Of a stretch of DNA of 64,000 nt, positions 39,176 through 50,079 are shown piece by piece. The position numbers and the translations under genes are program-made. Within the stretch, counting starts at the first letter, position 1, and each line of letters begins with the position of its first letter. This DNA comes from Diploptera punctata (lineage: Eukaryota; Arthropoda; Insecta; Blattodea; Blaberidae). The notes beneath the pieces were generated by a model. The model was given only the letters and a program-made list of their open reading frames with translations, did not search any database and was not told the DNA's origin. Location of the stretch: positions 186,001-250,000 of the forward strand of contig JASPKZ010000423.1 in the NCBI GenBank assembly GCA_030220185.1, in the 5' to 3' direction.

Positions 39176-39820
39176 CAGTAAAACCTGTCTATGAAGGAAC
39201 ATGACGGTTCCTTAAATATATTTCCGTCTTGACAGTTTTCCTTCTTATAAAAGGTTCCCAAATTACAAGATTGAAGTTTCTTACACAGTCTAAGGGTTTT
39301 ACATGCACGCTTTAAAGACATAACGTATTGACTGAAATATAGACAAAATAGTGTATGTGACACAGCTAAGTTTGCACTGCAATACAAAACAACTTTATTA
39401 CACTAGAGTGAGAAGGGACTTATTAACTATAGGATGACTGAAGAGTTTACCAACTCCCTCGCAGGTAACGTAAGCAGGCAAGGAAAAGCGAGGGATTTCC
39501 CGCTGTCACACATAAGCAAGGGTATCCCCGCAATACAATGTCAACACAAGAAGGTAAAACGATATAATGCAGAAAGCGTCATATGCAGAATTTTCACGCA
39601 TGGTCACTAATACTGTAAGTAGAACGTACTTAAGAATAATGTTCCGTCTTACAGAGGTAAATTTACCTACTAGTACTTTAAAAACCATTCCGTTTCCCAG
39701 TTATGAAGGTTTCCGGCTTATACAGGACGATTTTCATATAAAATCTTACCGTTCTGAAGATATTTTCCGTCTCTACAGGTTTTCTTCTTATAAGGGTTCC
39801 GGCTAAGACAGGTTTTACTG
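39176..39820. mobile_element. Non-autonomous pogo/Tigger-like DNA transposon
   Basis: Left end CAGTAAAACCTGTCTATGAA and right end complement CAGTAAAACCTGTCTTAGCC, each bounded by TA (39174-39175, 39821-39822). CAGTAAAACC ends with a TA duplication are the pogo/Tigger signature. Internal repeats of the terminal text (TTTCCGTCT, TTCTTATAAGG) occur near both ends. 645 bp with no transposase. Confidence 0.85.
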
Positions 39821-39835
39821 TATTATGAAGCTGTT

Positions 39836-40500
39836 CGATTCTGCTAACGGTGTAATATTATTAGGAGATAGCGAGGAGATATCAAGGGCCAACACGCACA
39901 CTCGAGTGAGTGACACAAAGAAATTTGGACTGGAAGTAAACATCAATAGAAGTAAATAGGTCCTATGTAGTCTCAAATATAAATAAATTACATAATGGAA
40001 ATGGACAGTTAATGACAAATAAAGTAAATTACGAAGAAGTGACTGAATTCAAATATCTAGGAACAATAATATTACAAATAGGAATGAGATTAAAAAATAA
40101 ATCAAGCATATGCTAAATTCTGGAAATTAATTCTATCATGCATTATTGGGACTCTTGTCGTCCCAACTTCTCTAAAAAAAGTCAAACTGAAAATATAAAA
40201 AAACTGTTATTTTCTCAGTTATATAGATTCGAAACATGGACTCTTATTCTAATGGAGAAGAAAATATTAAGAGTATTTGAGAATGATGTTCTTGGGAAAA
40301 TTTTTCTACCAAAGAGATATTAACATAGAGACGAATGGAGAAGACTTGATAACAGTGCGTTACATGAAGTTTATAGGAAACCAGATATAAATTACCGTAG
40401 ACTGCGATGTGCTCAACATGTGGTATGATTGGAGAATGAAAGAGGGGTATGAAAACTTCTTATAGGAAGACTAGAGGGAAAAAGGCCCAAAATGGTGGCA
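39836..40500 (+). pseudogene. RTE-D LINE, degraded copy, first part
   Basis: Covers the region from the motif C neighbourhood (ATAGCGAGGAGAT, CCAACACGCACAC) to GKPEGKRP. Many indels; no frame. Confidence 0.85.
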
Positions 40501-40517
40501 GTATAACATTAACCAGG

Positions 40518-40668
40518 TAGGGATTCTTGTCGTCCCAACTTATCTCAATAAACGTTAAATAGAAAACATAAAAAACTGTTATTCTCCCAATTATATTATT
40601 TCGATTCGAATACATGGACTCTTACTCCAATGGAGGAGAAAATATTGAAGTATTTAATAATGATGTAC
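40518..40668 (+). mobile_element. RTE-D LINE, repeated internal segment
   Basis: Repeats the segment at about 40145-40290 (TCTTGTCGTCCCAACTT, then ATGGACTCTTACTCC). It is a second overlapping RTE-D piece. It is cut at 40668 by SINE-E and continues at 41044. Confidence 0.8.
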
Positions 40669-41043
40669 GTCCACCGCTGTGGTCTCGGTGTAGCGCGCTG
40701 CCTTATCACGCAGCGGGCCCGGGTTCGATCCCCGGTCGAGGCAGTTTTTCTGGGTGAGGTTTTTATTGGGGTTTTCCTCGCCTGTAAGACAAATGTCAGG
40801 AAAACTTCAAGGCCCAAACGGTCCCCGAAATCATATGCCATCGCAATCATCATCATTCATATTTATCTTAATCTAAGCTTAGGATTAGGAACTCTCCTGG
40901 CGCATTATCATCACCCATCATATCATCGGGGCAACGTAACCCCGCCTTCCAGGCGCCTCAACCTCAGAAGTGGGTTACAAGTACGCCATGCCAGGAGACA
41001 AACCAGGAATGTCGAAAGACAACTTGGGACATTCGAGAAAAAA
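40669..41043 (+). mobile_element. SINE-E, full length with 10-bp target duplication
   Basis: 375 bp flanked by AATGATGTAC (40659-40668 and 41044-41053). tRNA-derived head a (GGTCTCGGTGTAGCGCGC, box B GGTTCGATCCC), body (TGAGGTTTTTATTGGGG, GTAAGACAAATGTCAGG), a CAT-rich link, tail 1 (CACCCATCATATCATCG, GCGCCTCAACCTCAGAAG) and an A-rich end. This is the reference copy for the family here. It is transcribed by pol III in principle and mobilised by a LINE (family knowledge). Confidence 0.9.
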
Positions 41044-41395
41044 AATGATGTACTTAGGAAAATGTTTATACGAAAAAGGGATTAACATACAGGAGAAGAC
41101 TACATAGCAGTGAGTTTATATTATTTTTACAGAAAACCATATATAATAAAAAAAACAGTGAAATCTCGTAGGCTGCGATGGGCTGAACATGTGGTACGAA
41201 TGGGGAATGAAATAGAGACATGGAAAATTCTTATAGGAAAACCAGAGGTAAAACCAAAAATGAGGTGGCAAAATTAGATTAACCAAATAGATCATATAGG
41301 CGATGATTGGAAAACAGCTCAATATAGGGATGAATGGAGAGCTTATGTCTGCGCTGTAATGAACCTACGGTTCGATAGTGTGAGAAAGTTAGTTA
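41044..41395 (+). pseudogene. RTE-D LINE, 3' part after SINE-E
   Basis: Continues from 40668: YVLRKMF-like, then RRLRWAEHVVRMGNE and W-AYVCAVMN, ending at the 3' signature (AACCTACGGTTCGATAGTGT). Frame broken. Confidence 0.85.
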
Positions 41396-42104
41396 TAAAC
41401 AAATCATATCGCTCCACTTCGATACTATGCAGCAATGAAAGCACACGTCCATACATCCATCGCTCGGACTGCAGTACTATGCAACACAAATGTATGTACA
41501 TACTTTATTTGAATAGTTTTAATGCATGAAATTTTCCAATATTAAATTTATGGCTATTCTTCAGTGCTAATTCCAAATGATATTACAGATAAAAAATGTG
41601 ACTGTGTCGGTACGTGCACTTCATATATGCATTTACATTCTGTAAAGTGCATCTATTCAACGAATTTTATAGTTAAATGATTTGAAGTATTAGAAAAATA
41701 ACATGAATTTTTAGTAAAATAATTTACAACATTCACATTGAAAATCTGTTATCATTGCAGGGCAAAAGGGGGACAAATAACACAACTTAAGAGTAATTTT
41801 GCTATATTGTTTTTGTTGTATCATACGACGTCGAAATATGAATATTCACTCAGCAAGTCTTCATGGGATTCCAGTCAATTTTGAGATACTCTTCGTCTTC
41901 TGTGAGGTTCCAATTTTCAGCATTGAAATTCATGGGAGTTATATGATCTTTATGGAAACAAATGCAATAAGAATATTAAATTTTCCCGAAATGTTCCGAT
42001 TGTGTATTCCAAGTCTTTTGTGTATTTGCCAAAAATGTTCAAAATCTTCGAAATTTTGAAACTATAAAAATTCAGTCTGGAGGGTGTTTCCGGGTATTTC
42101 TAAT
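41396..42104. other. No recognised feature
   Basis: An open frame at 41799-42059 has no recognisable domain and unremarkable composition; not called. Confidence 0.4.
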
Positions 42105-42310
42105 GAAAAAAATCCGATTAAGTGTCGTAGATTGGGATGGACAGGACATGTGGCACGATTGGGGAATGAAAGAGAGAAATAGAAACTCTTTGTAGAAGAA
42201 CAAGAGGGAAAGCGTCTAGTAGCCAGCCCAAGAATGGAGTATGAGAATAACATTAACCACGATTTGAGAGAGGTAAATTATACAGGGGAAGATCGAAAAA
42301 TATTAGAATG
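42105..42310 (+). mobile_element. RTE-D LINE fragment
   Basis: Carries LRWTGHVARLGNE and NNINHDLREVNYTGED in broken frames; both ends truncated. Confidence 0.8.
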
Positions 42311-42419
42311 AAGTCAGAAATTTGGCAAAAAAACAGAGTTCGGTGGTGTACTTTCCTAAAGGCTCTATGCTTCCAAGAGGAGCGACAGAAACCACTACCG
42401 GTACCTACTACCAGGTTTA

Positions 42420-42612
42420 TTGGTACATTATAATTATATTCCCAATGGAAAGGAAGAAGAAAGGAAGACCAAATAAAACCTGGATAGAGGGTTTGCAAGC
42501 GATTATGATTGTCAGAGGATTGGAGGAAGATCAATGTATAGACAGCGAGGAATGGAGTTTTGTATTCGGAAGATAACGACAGGTGTCATGATACCGGATA
42601 ATCATGATGAAA
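42420..42612 (+). pseudogene. LINE-S terminal coding fragment
   Basis: An open frame reads ERKKKGRPNKTWIEGLQAIM, IVRGLEEDQCIDSEEW. GRP-KTW followed by W is the terminal LINE polymerase motif. It ends with ATCATGATGA, like LINE-O. Confidence 0.6.
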
Positions 42613-42978
42613 ATTATATTCCCTGAACTTAGAATATAACCTGTTAATGAATCATCCATTAGTAGATGAGAATTTTTTGTGTGTACGTTATATTAGTTAT
42701 TGCCAATCTGCTAGCAGATAGATAAAATGTCTATGAAAAAAACTCCGCTTTCTAAGAGGATCCGAGGCTCATAAAGAAAAAAAAAATCTGTATAGTGCAG
42801 GAGATTGTTATGAGAGCTCGATTGATGATTGGGATCAACAAGTGTCTCGATAATAACTCACTTCTGTCATCTTTGAAAGATTAAAGCTAGGGGTGATTTC
42901 TTTTCTTCCTCTACTCTCATGCGCCAATAACACTCCATTCAATCTTTGATCTCCTTTCTACCAAATCATGAACTCAAA
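42613..42978. other. No recognised feature
   Basis: No feature supported. Confidence 0.4.

Positions 42979-43035
<57 letters not shown>
42979..43035. repeat. (TTA)n microsatellite
   Basis: Trinucleotide run next to the RTE-D tail. Confidence 0.9.
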
Positions 43036-43039
<4 letters not shown>

Positions 43040-43545
43040 AACTAACTCACTGGTACTATCAAAATCGGAGGTACATGGCCATGCTGACATAATCTCTACA
43101 TAGATCACTATCCTGAGCTATAATTTTCCAATCATCCCTTGCATACTTCATCTCTCTCAAACCATGATTAATGGTATTTTCCCCCACCTCATTTTTGACG
43201 TAACTAGTGGGTACTTTCCCTCTGAGGTATCCATGCCGCTCTTTCATTCCATATTCGTGCCACATGTCCTGCCCACAGCAGTGTACGAGACTTACCTGTT
43301 CTTTCTAATCCGGTTTCCCAATGAAGATCATGCAGATTACTGTTATGAAGCCTTTATCATTCACCTGTATTTTCGACTCTCTTTGGTCAACATTTTTCTA
43401 CAAACTTCATTCGCAAATACCGGTACTCATAATCTTTTCTTATCTTATAGTAGGAGTCCATCTTACGTATCCATATAACTGGAAAAAATAACCGTTTTCT
43501 CTACATTTGTAGAACTTTTTTGAGAGAAGTTGGGAACTACAGTTT
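43036..43545 (-). pseudogene. RTE-D LINE 3' part, inverted
   Basis: The reverse complement covers the last about 170 codons and the 3' signature (AACTAACTAACTCACTGG at the left edge). Frame broken repeatedly. Confidence 0.85.
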
Positions 43546-43549
43546 TTAT

Positions 43550-43657
<108 letters not shown>

Positions 43658-44928
43658 GGCATATGACACTGTACCTTTGCAAAAGTTGTGGGAAGCATTA
43701 GAAGATATGACCATAAATGATACAATTATTAATGCAATAAAAAATTTGTATAAAAATGCAGCCGACTGATGAGAAGTTCACAGAGAGCACGCAGTATCTC
43801 CTGATGAGGTCTACCGCAGCAGTAGACGAAACGTCGAGTATGAAGACAACCGGACCACGGCCTATAAGCCCGGAAGACGAACTAAATATGGATCAAGGCG
43901 CCGGCCGTGAAAGCCTACAATTATACGATTATATCTAAAATTAAAATTGGAAAATATATATCAGAAAAAATTAAAGTAACAAAAGACCTTCGTCAAGGTT
44001 GTGGCATATCACCAACATTATTTAAGATATTTATACATAAAGCACTGTCAAACTGGAGCAAAAAATGTTCAGGAATGGGAGTAAGTACCAATTGGAGATG
44101 GATCAACAGATACAATATATACACTGTTATTTGCGGATCACCAGATACTAATTGCTCAAGAATATGAAGACATGGAGTTTATGTTCAGAAAATTATTGGA
44201 CGAATACGACAACTGGGGTTTGAAAATAAATTTAGAAAAAAGACATTTTATATGGGATGTGGAGCCGAAACCGAAGATTTGATATTAGAAGATGAAAAGA
44301 GGTATATTAGAGGATGTGAAGAATTTGAGTATCTGGGAGTAAAATTAGATAAAGAGGATAAACGAGAAAGTGATATTAAGAACAGAATAAATAAAGGTAG
44401 AGCAATGACAGCAATGATGAATGGAGTCTTATGGAACAGACATATAACCAGGAAAAATAAGTTACAAATATATAATTCAATAGTGAGAAGTACTGTCACA
44501 TATGGAGCTGAAGTTTGGAAATTCAACAAAACTTAGAACGAAAACTTATGTCGATGGAAATGGATTTCTTGAGGAGAGCAGCAAGATGTTCAAAATTAGA
44601 CAAAATAAGAAATACTGTCATAAGAGAAAAAAATAATATTGGTTATTCAATAGTAGATTATATACGGTATAAGCAATTACATTGGTACGGGCACGTACGA
44701 CGAATGAAGAAGAAAGATTACCCAGGAAAACATTGGAATGGTGTCCACCTGGAAGAAGGAGAAGAGGAAGACCTCGAAACTCGTGGATGCAGGAAATAAG
44801 AACTGAAATGAGAGCAAGGGGACTGGAGGACATGAATTGGATGGAGAGAGGCGAGTGGAGAAGAAAAATAAAACTTTAGGCACAGAAACATGTGTAAACA
44901 TTAAAATTCTGTATATAAATAAAAATTA

Positions 44929-44935
<7 letters not shown>
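43658..44935 (+). pseudogene. LINE-J reverse transcriptase, 5'-truncated
   Basis: Begins inside RT motif A (AYDTVPLQKLWEALEDM), then is interrupted by L1. It resumes with KIKIGKYISEKIKVTKDLRQ and GCGISPTLF (motif B), INLEKTFYMGCGAETED-like, EEFEYLGVKLDKED, TYGAEVW, LHWYGHVRRM and GRPRNSWMQEIRTEM, and ends in a short 3' UTR (CTTTAGGCACAGAAACATGT) with a TTA tail. Frameshifts near 44160, 44250, 44520 and 44690. The motif C region (LLFADHQILI-like) is frameshifted. Confidence 0.85.
43760..43917 (+). mobile_element. L1: hairpin element with hammerhead-ribozyme-like core, inserted in LINE-J
   Basis: The insertion separates two adjacent parts of LINE-J. It contains CCTGATGAGG, a 6-bp stem GTCTAC/GTAGAC and CGAAACGTCGAG, close to the conserved hammerhead core CUGAUGA-stem II-GAAA, with one extra G. 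It shares AAGCCCGGAA and CCGGCCGTGAAAGCCT with L2 and L3. Hammerheads of this kind occur in Penelope-like elements and retrozymes (family knowledge). Whether this one cleaves is unknown. Confidence 0.5.
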
Positions 44936-45004
<69 letters not shown>

Positions 45005-45030
45005 CAGTAGTAGTAGTAGTAGTAGTAGTA
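44936..45030. repeat. (TTA)n then (GTA)n microsatellite
   Basis: The LINE-J tail followed by a GTA run. Confidence 0.95.
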
Positions 45031-45044
45031 CGAATTGAGCACTT

Positions 45045-45600
45045 CCCTTAAATAGAAATAAAACGCTAATATCTCGTGCCAGTTATTTAAATGTTCAGAC
45101 TGGAGTGAAAACAAAACAATGTATAACTGTTAGTTATTGTGTAATTCAAACAAATTTAAATAATGTCTACTTGTTCGTTTTTCTATCATTCTACTAAAAT
45201 ATTAAATAGATTGAACCAATGTATCTTACAGGGTACACTGAAAATTATAGGCTAAGAATAGTGGTGTCCTTTGTTTGCTCGATAAAATAAACAATAATTA
45301 TTGTTAACAATAGTAATTATTAAATTAGAAACAGATTAAATTATTAAAATAGATAATAAGACATTTATAATAAAAACAGCAGGAGAAATCATATATTACA
45401 TAAACTAAAATATAGTAAGCAGGGTGATTTTCGATTACAAATCAGAAGGCTGTAGATACGAGTATGTGGGTAGTCCTAGATCATGATCTAGAGATTTTGC
45501 TTAAGCCAGAATAGAAGCCTACCATGTAATTTGTGATTATCATCATCGTGTCAGGTAGTAGACCTAGTGTTCCGTTACCGCCTCCATCGTCTCTTCCTAG
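45045..45600 (+). repeat. Locally duplicated segment, copy 1
   Basis: Shares blocks with 47890-49250: GCCAGTTATTTAAATGT, TTGAACCAATGTATC, TTTGTTTGCTCGATAAA, ACAAATCAGAAGG and ATGTAGAGATT-like text. Copy 2 has extra sequence. The function is unknown and there is no coding. Confidence 0.75.
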
Positions 45601-45607
45601 CCCCACT

Positions 45608-45895
45608 TTCATTCCCTATTCATGTCTCATGTCCTGCCCTTTGGATCTACGAGACTTAACTGTTCTATCTGCGTCTGGTTTCCCATAAAGATCATGTAGC
45701 TTACTATTATGTAGTCTTCACTATTCACCTGTCTGTCCGTTTCTATTTGGTCAAAACGTTTTCCTACGAACTTCATTCTCTTTTCTTATTCTTAAAGCAA
45801 GGGTCCATGTTTTGTTTCCATACGATATAATTGAAAGAATAATAGTTTTATATATGTTTAATTATACATTTTTGAGATAAGTTGGGAATTATTAT
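45608..45895 (-). mobile_element. RTE-D LINE fragment, inverted
   Basis: Reverse complement covers HVARM-GNE back to YGCETW; 3' end missing. Confidence 0.8.
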
Positions 45896-45924
45896 TAGTA
45901 ATATTAATATAATTATTATTATAA

Positions 45925-46075
45925 GAACTGGATTGAGAACAAGAGGACTGGGGGACATTGAGTGGATAGATAGAGATGAGTGGAGAAGAAAAATAGAACT
46001 TTAGGCACAGAAAGATGTGTAAACATTGAAAATCTGTATATAAATAAAAATTATATTATTATTATTATTATTATT
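45925..46075 (+). mobile_element. LINE-J 3' end
   Basis: LRTRGLGDIEWIDRDEWRRK-like codons, then CTTTAGGCACAGAAAGATGT and a TTA tail. Confidence 0.85.
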
Positions 46076-46104
46076 AATTGGACACTAAATATATATCTCA
46101 GGAA

Positions 46105-46139
46105 TAAATAAATAAATAAATATATATATATATATATAT
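46105..46139. repeat. AT-rich (AAAT)n/(AT)n run
   Basis: Simple repeat directly after LINE-J. Confidence 0.85.
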
Positions 46140-46510
46140 TCTGTATCCCATTCATTGGTGGAACGCTATTACTTACTACTTATTTGTAACTCTGACTGTG
46201 TATTTTCCAGTGCGCTGAAAGCTGGAACCGGTGTGGCTCCTTGGGAGCTAATTACTTTGTAACTATCACTACGTGCTTTAATCACTTATCCTATGATCTT
46301 TGGCAGTGTCGAGTTTGTCCGGTGTAGACTGGTCTTAAGAAAAATGGGAATGGCACAAACTTATATCAAGGCATCGTAAACTACAATGCCGACGAACCGA
46401 GAGTCGAAAGGCCGACAGCACATGATGAGCAACGCGACTCAAGATGAACGCACACACATTTGAATTCATCATGCAATTAGGGAAATCTGGTGATTATGTT
46501 TCGATATAAA
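46140..46510. other. No recognised feature
   Basis: Mixed-composition unique-looking sequence; no gene supported. Confidence 0.4.
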
Positions 46511-46690
46511 GTAAGGAGAAGAAGAGGGAGATCTAAAAAGACATGGATAGAGGAAATATTAATTTGGTGAAGGGCAGGGGACTGCATGATGATGACTGGA
46601 ATGATAGAGATGACTGGAGGAAGATAATCAAAACTTAATAATAGGCGCAGATAGATATTGTATACATTTAAAACCCTGTTAATAATAATA
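46511..46690 (+). mobile_element. LINE-J-like 3' fragment
   Basis: RRRGRSKKTWIEEI-like codons, DDDWNDRDDWRKI, then AATAGGCGCAGATAGATATT. Related to but distinct from LINE-J. Confidence 0.65.
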
Positions 46691-46778
46691 TAAAGTACGC
46701 AGGGATTGAAATCTACTACTATTACGAGGAAGTGGATTGATCTGATCAGGAATAACCTGGTACATTTTTATTACTGAC

Positions 46779-47552
46779 TAGCTAATACCCGGCGCGTGCC
46801 CTGCAACACCTAAATACATGAAAATTAACGTGTTTTTATCTTTAGATGAATAAGTGACAGTAAAAATTTATATCGTAATTATTTTTAGATACCCCGTGCT
46901 GTTTACCCGGCGTTGTCCGGAAATCTACTCATCCCGATCTTCTTAACATAAATGAGCTGAAAGACAAAAATTAATATACTTCTTGCGATTAGTTGAGTAA
47001 GTAAAATGAAAAATAATGATATATGTATATCGTAATTATTTTAAGATTCCCCGATGTTGCCCGGGAATCTACTTACCTCGATCTTCTTGGCATAAATGAG
47101 CTAAAAGACATAATTTGTTATTGTGAGTTATCCGTAAAGAATACCCGCCATGTGTTGCTATGCTTGCACAGCAATCTACGTACTTGTCCCGATCTTCTTG
47201 GCATCAATGAAAGACAAATATGGTTATTGTGAGTTATCCGTAAGAGATAAACATATGCTGTCGCGAACGTTTGTGTAAATCGTTTAGAGATGTTCAGTTC
47301 TGTGTATTTGTTATTGTTTAGGCAGCGTAAGCCATTTAAGCGTCCAAAGTGCTACTTTTTGCACGTTTCTACTACAAAGGGCGATTTTTGAGGATGTAGG
47401 AGTTGAGTATCACAACTCTCTTATAGCCTATGTTCATCCCGGGAATCACCTGAACATTTTGCAAAAAGCCCCATCACAATCGGATCAACGTTATGGCCGC
47501 GCATAAAGTACGAACAAACAAACAAACATTCCATTTTTATATATTAGATTGA
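46779..47552 (+). mobile_element. U2 repeat, uninterrupted copy
   Basis: Starts CTAGCTAATACCCGGCGCGT, has the diverged tandem units (each with GGGAATCTACT- and GATCTTCTTGGCAT-type blocks), then GAGATAAACATATGCTGTCG and the shared 3' part ending near TTTTTATATATTAGATTGA. It gives the empty site for Hel-B2. Confidence 0.85.
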
Positions 47553-47564
47553 TAATAGCTACTG

Positions 47565-47800
47565 TGAAGTTGCGTAGATTGGAATGGTTGGATCATGTTT
47601 TAAGAATGGACGGAATACACAAGGATAATCAAAAAATTTGGATGCGAAACCCGAAGTAAGACGAAAGAGAAGAAGACTAAGGTTATAATGACTGGATGAT
47701 GTAGAGGAGGCCTTGAGATTGATGGGAGTTGTAAGGTGGAGATATAAGGCAATTTATAGAAATTTGTCTTAAAGAAAGCCAAGGTAAAACTGAAAGGACT
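47565..47800 (+). pseudogene. LINE-K terminal coding fragment
   Basis: LRRLEWLDHVLRMDGIHKDN, then WLDDV and ALRLMGVVRWRYKAIYR in broken frames. LEWLDHVLRM with the WLDDV-E-L motif is typical of another LINE lineage. Confidence 0.65.
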
Positions 47801-47889
47801 GTAGTGATAAGAAAGGAGAATAATATGAACTACATATGTCACAATATAAGATAGTGGCACCAAGGTCAGTACTGAATAGTCTGTATTCC

Positions 47890-49250
47890 TTAAATTGATG
47901 GAACAATAATTTATCATGCCAGTTATTTAAATGTGTCGGACCGCAAGGAAAACCTAACCGTGTCTAACTCATAGTAATTGTGAAATTGACAATAACACTA
48001 ATTCCTACTCATTCGTTTTAAAATGTTTTATTAAGTCCACCGCAATGGTCTCGAGATAGCGTGCTGCCTTGTTACGCAGTGGGCCCGTGTTCGGTCCTCG
48101 GTCGGGACACATATCCTAGGTGAGTTTTTTTTTTGGAGTTTTTCCTCACCTTAAGACAAATGTCAGAAAACGTTAAGGCTCAAACTGTCTCCGAACACCA
48201 TATTCGCCTCATCAAATTAAGGTGTAGATTAAGACCTCTCCTTGAGTACCATTATCATCAACATCTCATCTCACATCGACGGAGCAGTAAAACCACGCCT
48301 TTCAGGCATCCCAACCTCAAGAGTGGGTTTCAAGCACGCAATTCCAGGAGAGAATACCAGGAATGTAATGACAAACTAGCGACATTGATTAAAAATAACT
48401 GAAAATATTAAATAAATTGAACCAATGTATCGTACAGGGTTCATTACGAAATATGGTTTAAGAATAGTTGCTGGCTTTTGTTTGCTCGATAAAGTAATAA
48501 TACTAATATTAAGAACAGATTAAATGATTAACATGAATAAAAAGATATTTCTGATAAAACAGTTGGAACACAAACCACATATATGATTACTCGTTTAAGG
48601 AGAAAGCGCAGTTGTTGATGGAGGGCGCTGCAGTCGTGTTTATGCAGGAATAGAACACGTGACACTACTAACTTTGAAGTATGGGACGCGGGACGCTGAC
48701 AGTGCAGAATAGAAAGTTAGTTAGCGGTGCACATTGCAATTTGTAAATTGTCTTTCTGCCTTGTGAATTAATCACTTTTCTCGGAGACTTTTAGGCGTCT
48801 CCATACTTACACAATACAAACGAGCTCTATAATACGAATTGTTGTATCGACACGAAATCACTGTTTAAGTGCGAACAATGTGGTTACAAGTGCTATTAAA
48901 GGGCAACTGTGATTCTTTGCCCACTGTACACTGTCTTATATTACGTCACGTGTAGCAACAAGCAGTGTTTCGCGATGCGTCCGCCTGCAGAGATATTTTG
49001 AATGACTAATACGTATGAATTGCAATACAAGAAACAGGAAAATCTTCAATGACAAATCAGAAGGTTATAGAGGTGTGGATAGTCCTAGAACATGATGTAG
49101 AGATTCTCTCTAAGTCGGAATAAGCCTTAAACTCTACCATGTAGATTGTAATTATCATTATTATATTGTGAAGTAGTAAATCTAGTGGTCAGTTACGATC
49201 TCCTACCATTACTCATCACGTCTTCCAGTAGATCTTTCCCCTTAGGTAGT
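47890..49250 (+). repeat. Locally duplicated segment, copy 2 (with insertions)
   Basis: Same order of blocks as 45045-45600 but containing a SINE-E (48034-48402) and about 440 bp (48595-49035) absent from copy 1. The latter is GC-richer than its surroundings (GGAGGGCGCTGCAGTCGTG, TTACGTCACGTGTAGC) and without coding. Confidence 0.7.
48034..48402 (+). mobile_element. SINE-E (head a, tail 1)
   Basis: Head GTCCACCGCAATGGTCTCGA with mutated box B (TGTTCGGTCCTCGG), body GTAAGACAAATGTCAG-like with one base lost, tail 1 to CCAGGAATGTAATGACAA. It splits the duplicated segment. Confidence 0.85.
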
Positions 49251-49680
49251 TAGTGATACATCTACGAACCTTTTCTATAGGGTTTTCACATCTAGATAAT
49301 AGCATTGTTCTTATGGAGCAATTCTTTCTAGTAAACGTGCCCTTTTTATGTGAGATTGTTATATTAGTTAATTAATTTAAAATAAATAATTTAGTTAAAT
49401 AGTTTCACCTACATCTATGCCAAGAATGTGGGTGCCTGATTTATGAAAAAATATCATTATGGAAGGTATAATTATCACCCAAATATTTAATAAAATTAGG
49501 GGATTAACTCAATTATTGAAACAGCAGCTAGGAGAGATGCCATTTAACCATCCTCTTTCAACGGAACCAGGAGATAATTATATTTCAATATCGGTCGCTC
49601 AGTCTGCGGCTTTAGGCGGCAACAGCGCTCCCATAAGAGCAATGCTATTTTATAGACATGAAAAATCCCTATAGTGTATT
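49251..49680. other. No recognised gene
   Basis: An open frame at 49459-49674 (71 codons, includes TEPGDNYISISVAQSAALGG) has no family I recognise and ends right at the L2 insertion. It could be a fragment of an ORF. Confidence 0.35.
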
Positions 49681-49886
49681 ATAATGTTAAAAGATTCCGG
49701 GGCTATGTGGCCGTGGTCTATAACTGGTATTTCTTCACGACAAGGTAACATCACCTAGAAACACTCGCCACTGAAGATGCCCTCCGTAGTTGAGGAAGAA
49801 ACGTCTGGAAGAAACACCAGTTATATATCACGGTCACATAGCCCGGAATCTTTTAACATTATGAATGCCGGCCGTGAAAGCCTGCA
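49681..49886 (+). mobile_element. L2: hairpin element with inverted copy of its flank
   Basis: Arms of about 45 bp (ATTCCGGGGCTATGTGG with its complement) extend on both sides into ATAATGTTAAAAG / CTTTTAACATTAT, which is flanking DNA. The loop contains CACTGAAGATG and GAAGAAACGTCTGG, a decayed version of the L1 core. It ends GCCGGCCGTGAAAGCCT. Confidence 0.55.
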
Positions 49887-50079
49887 TTCATACAGGGTAT
49901 TGTTCTATTCATTTCACTTGCTGAAGCATCTTCTCTATATTGCTGTAGACGATTAACAATTCTTCAATAATATCAATATTAATGTCAACGTACTGGCTCA
50001 AATGATTAATTACAGTGCTGTCGGAGGATTTTCTTATTGCAAAGACTCCGGGCATGCGCAGACCGATGTAAATTTTATA
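49887..50079. other. No recognised feature
   Basis: Nothing supported. Confidence 0.35.

Noticed and set aside
41799..42059. 86-codon open frame
   Set aside because: No motif, no homologue recognised, no splice or polyadenylation context.
49459..49674. 71-codon open frame before L2
   Set aside because: No recognisable domain and no supporting neighbour; kept only as an unassigned stretch.
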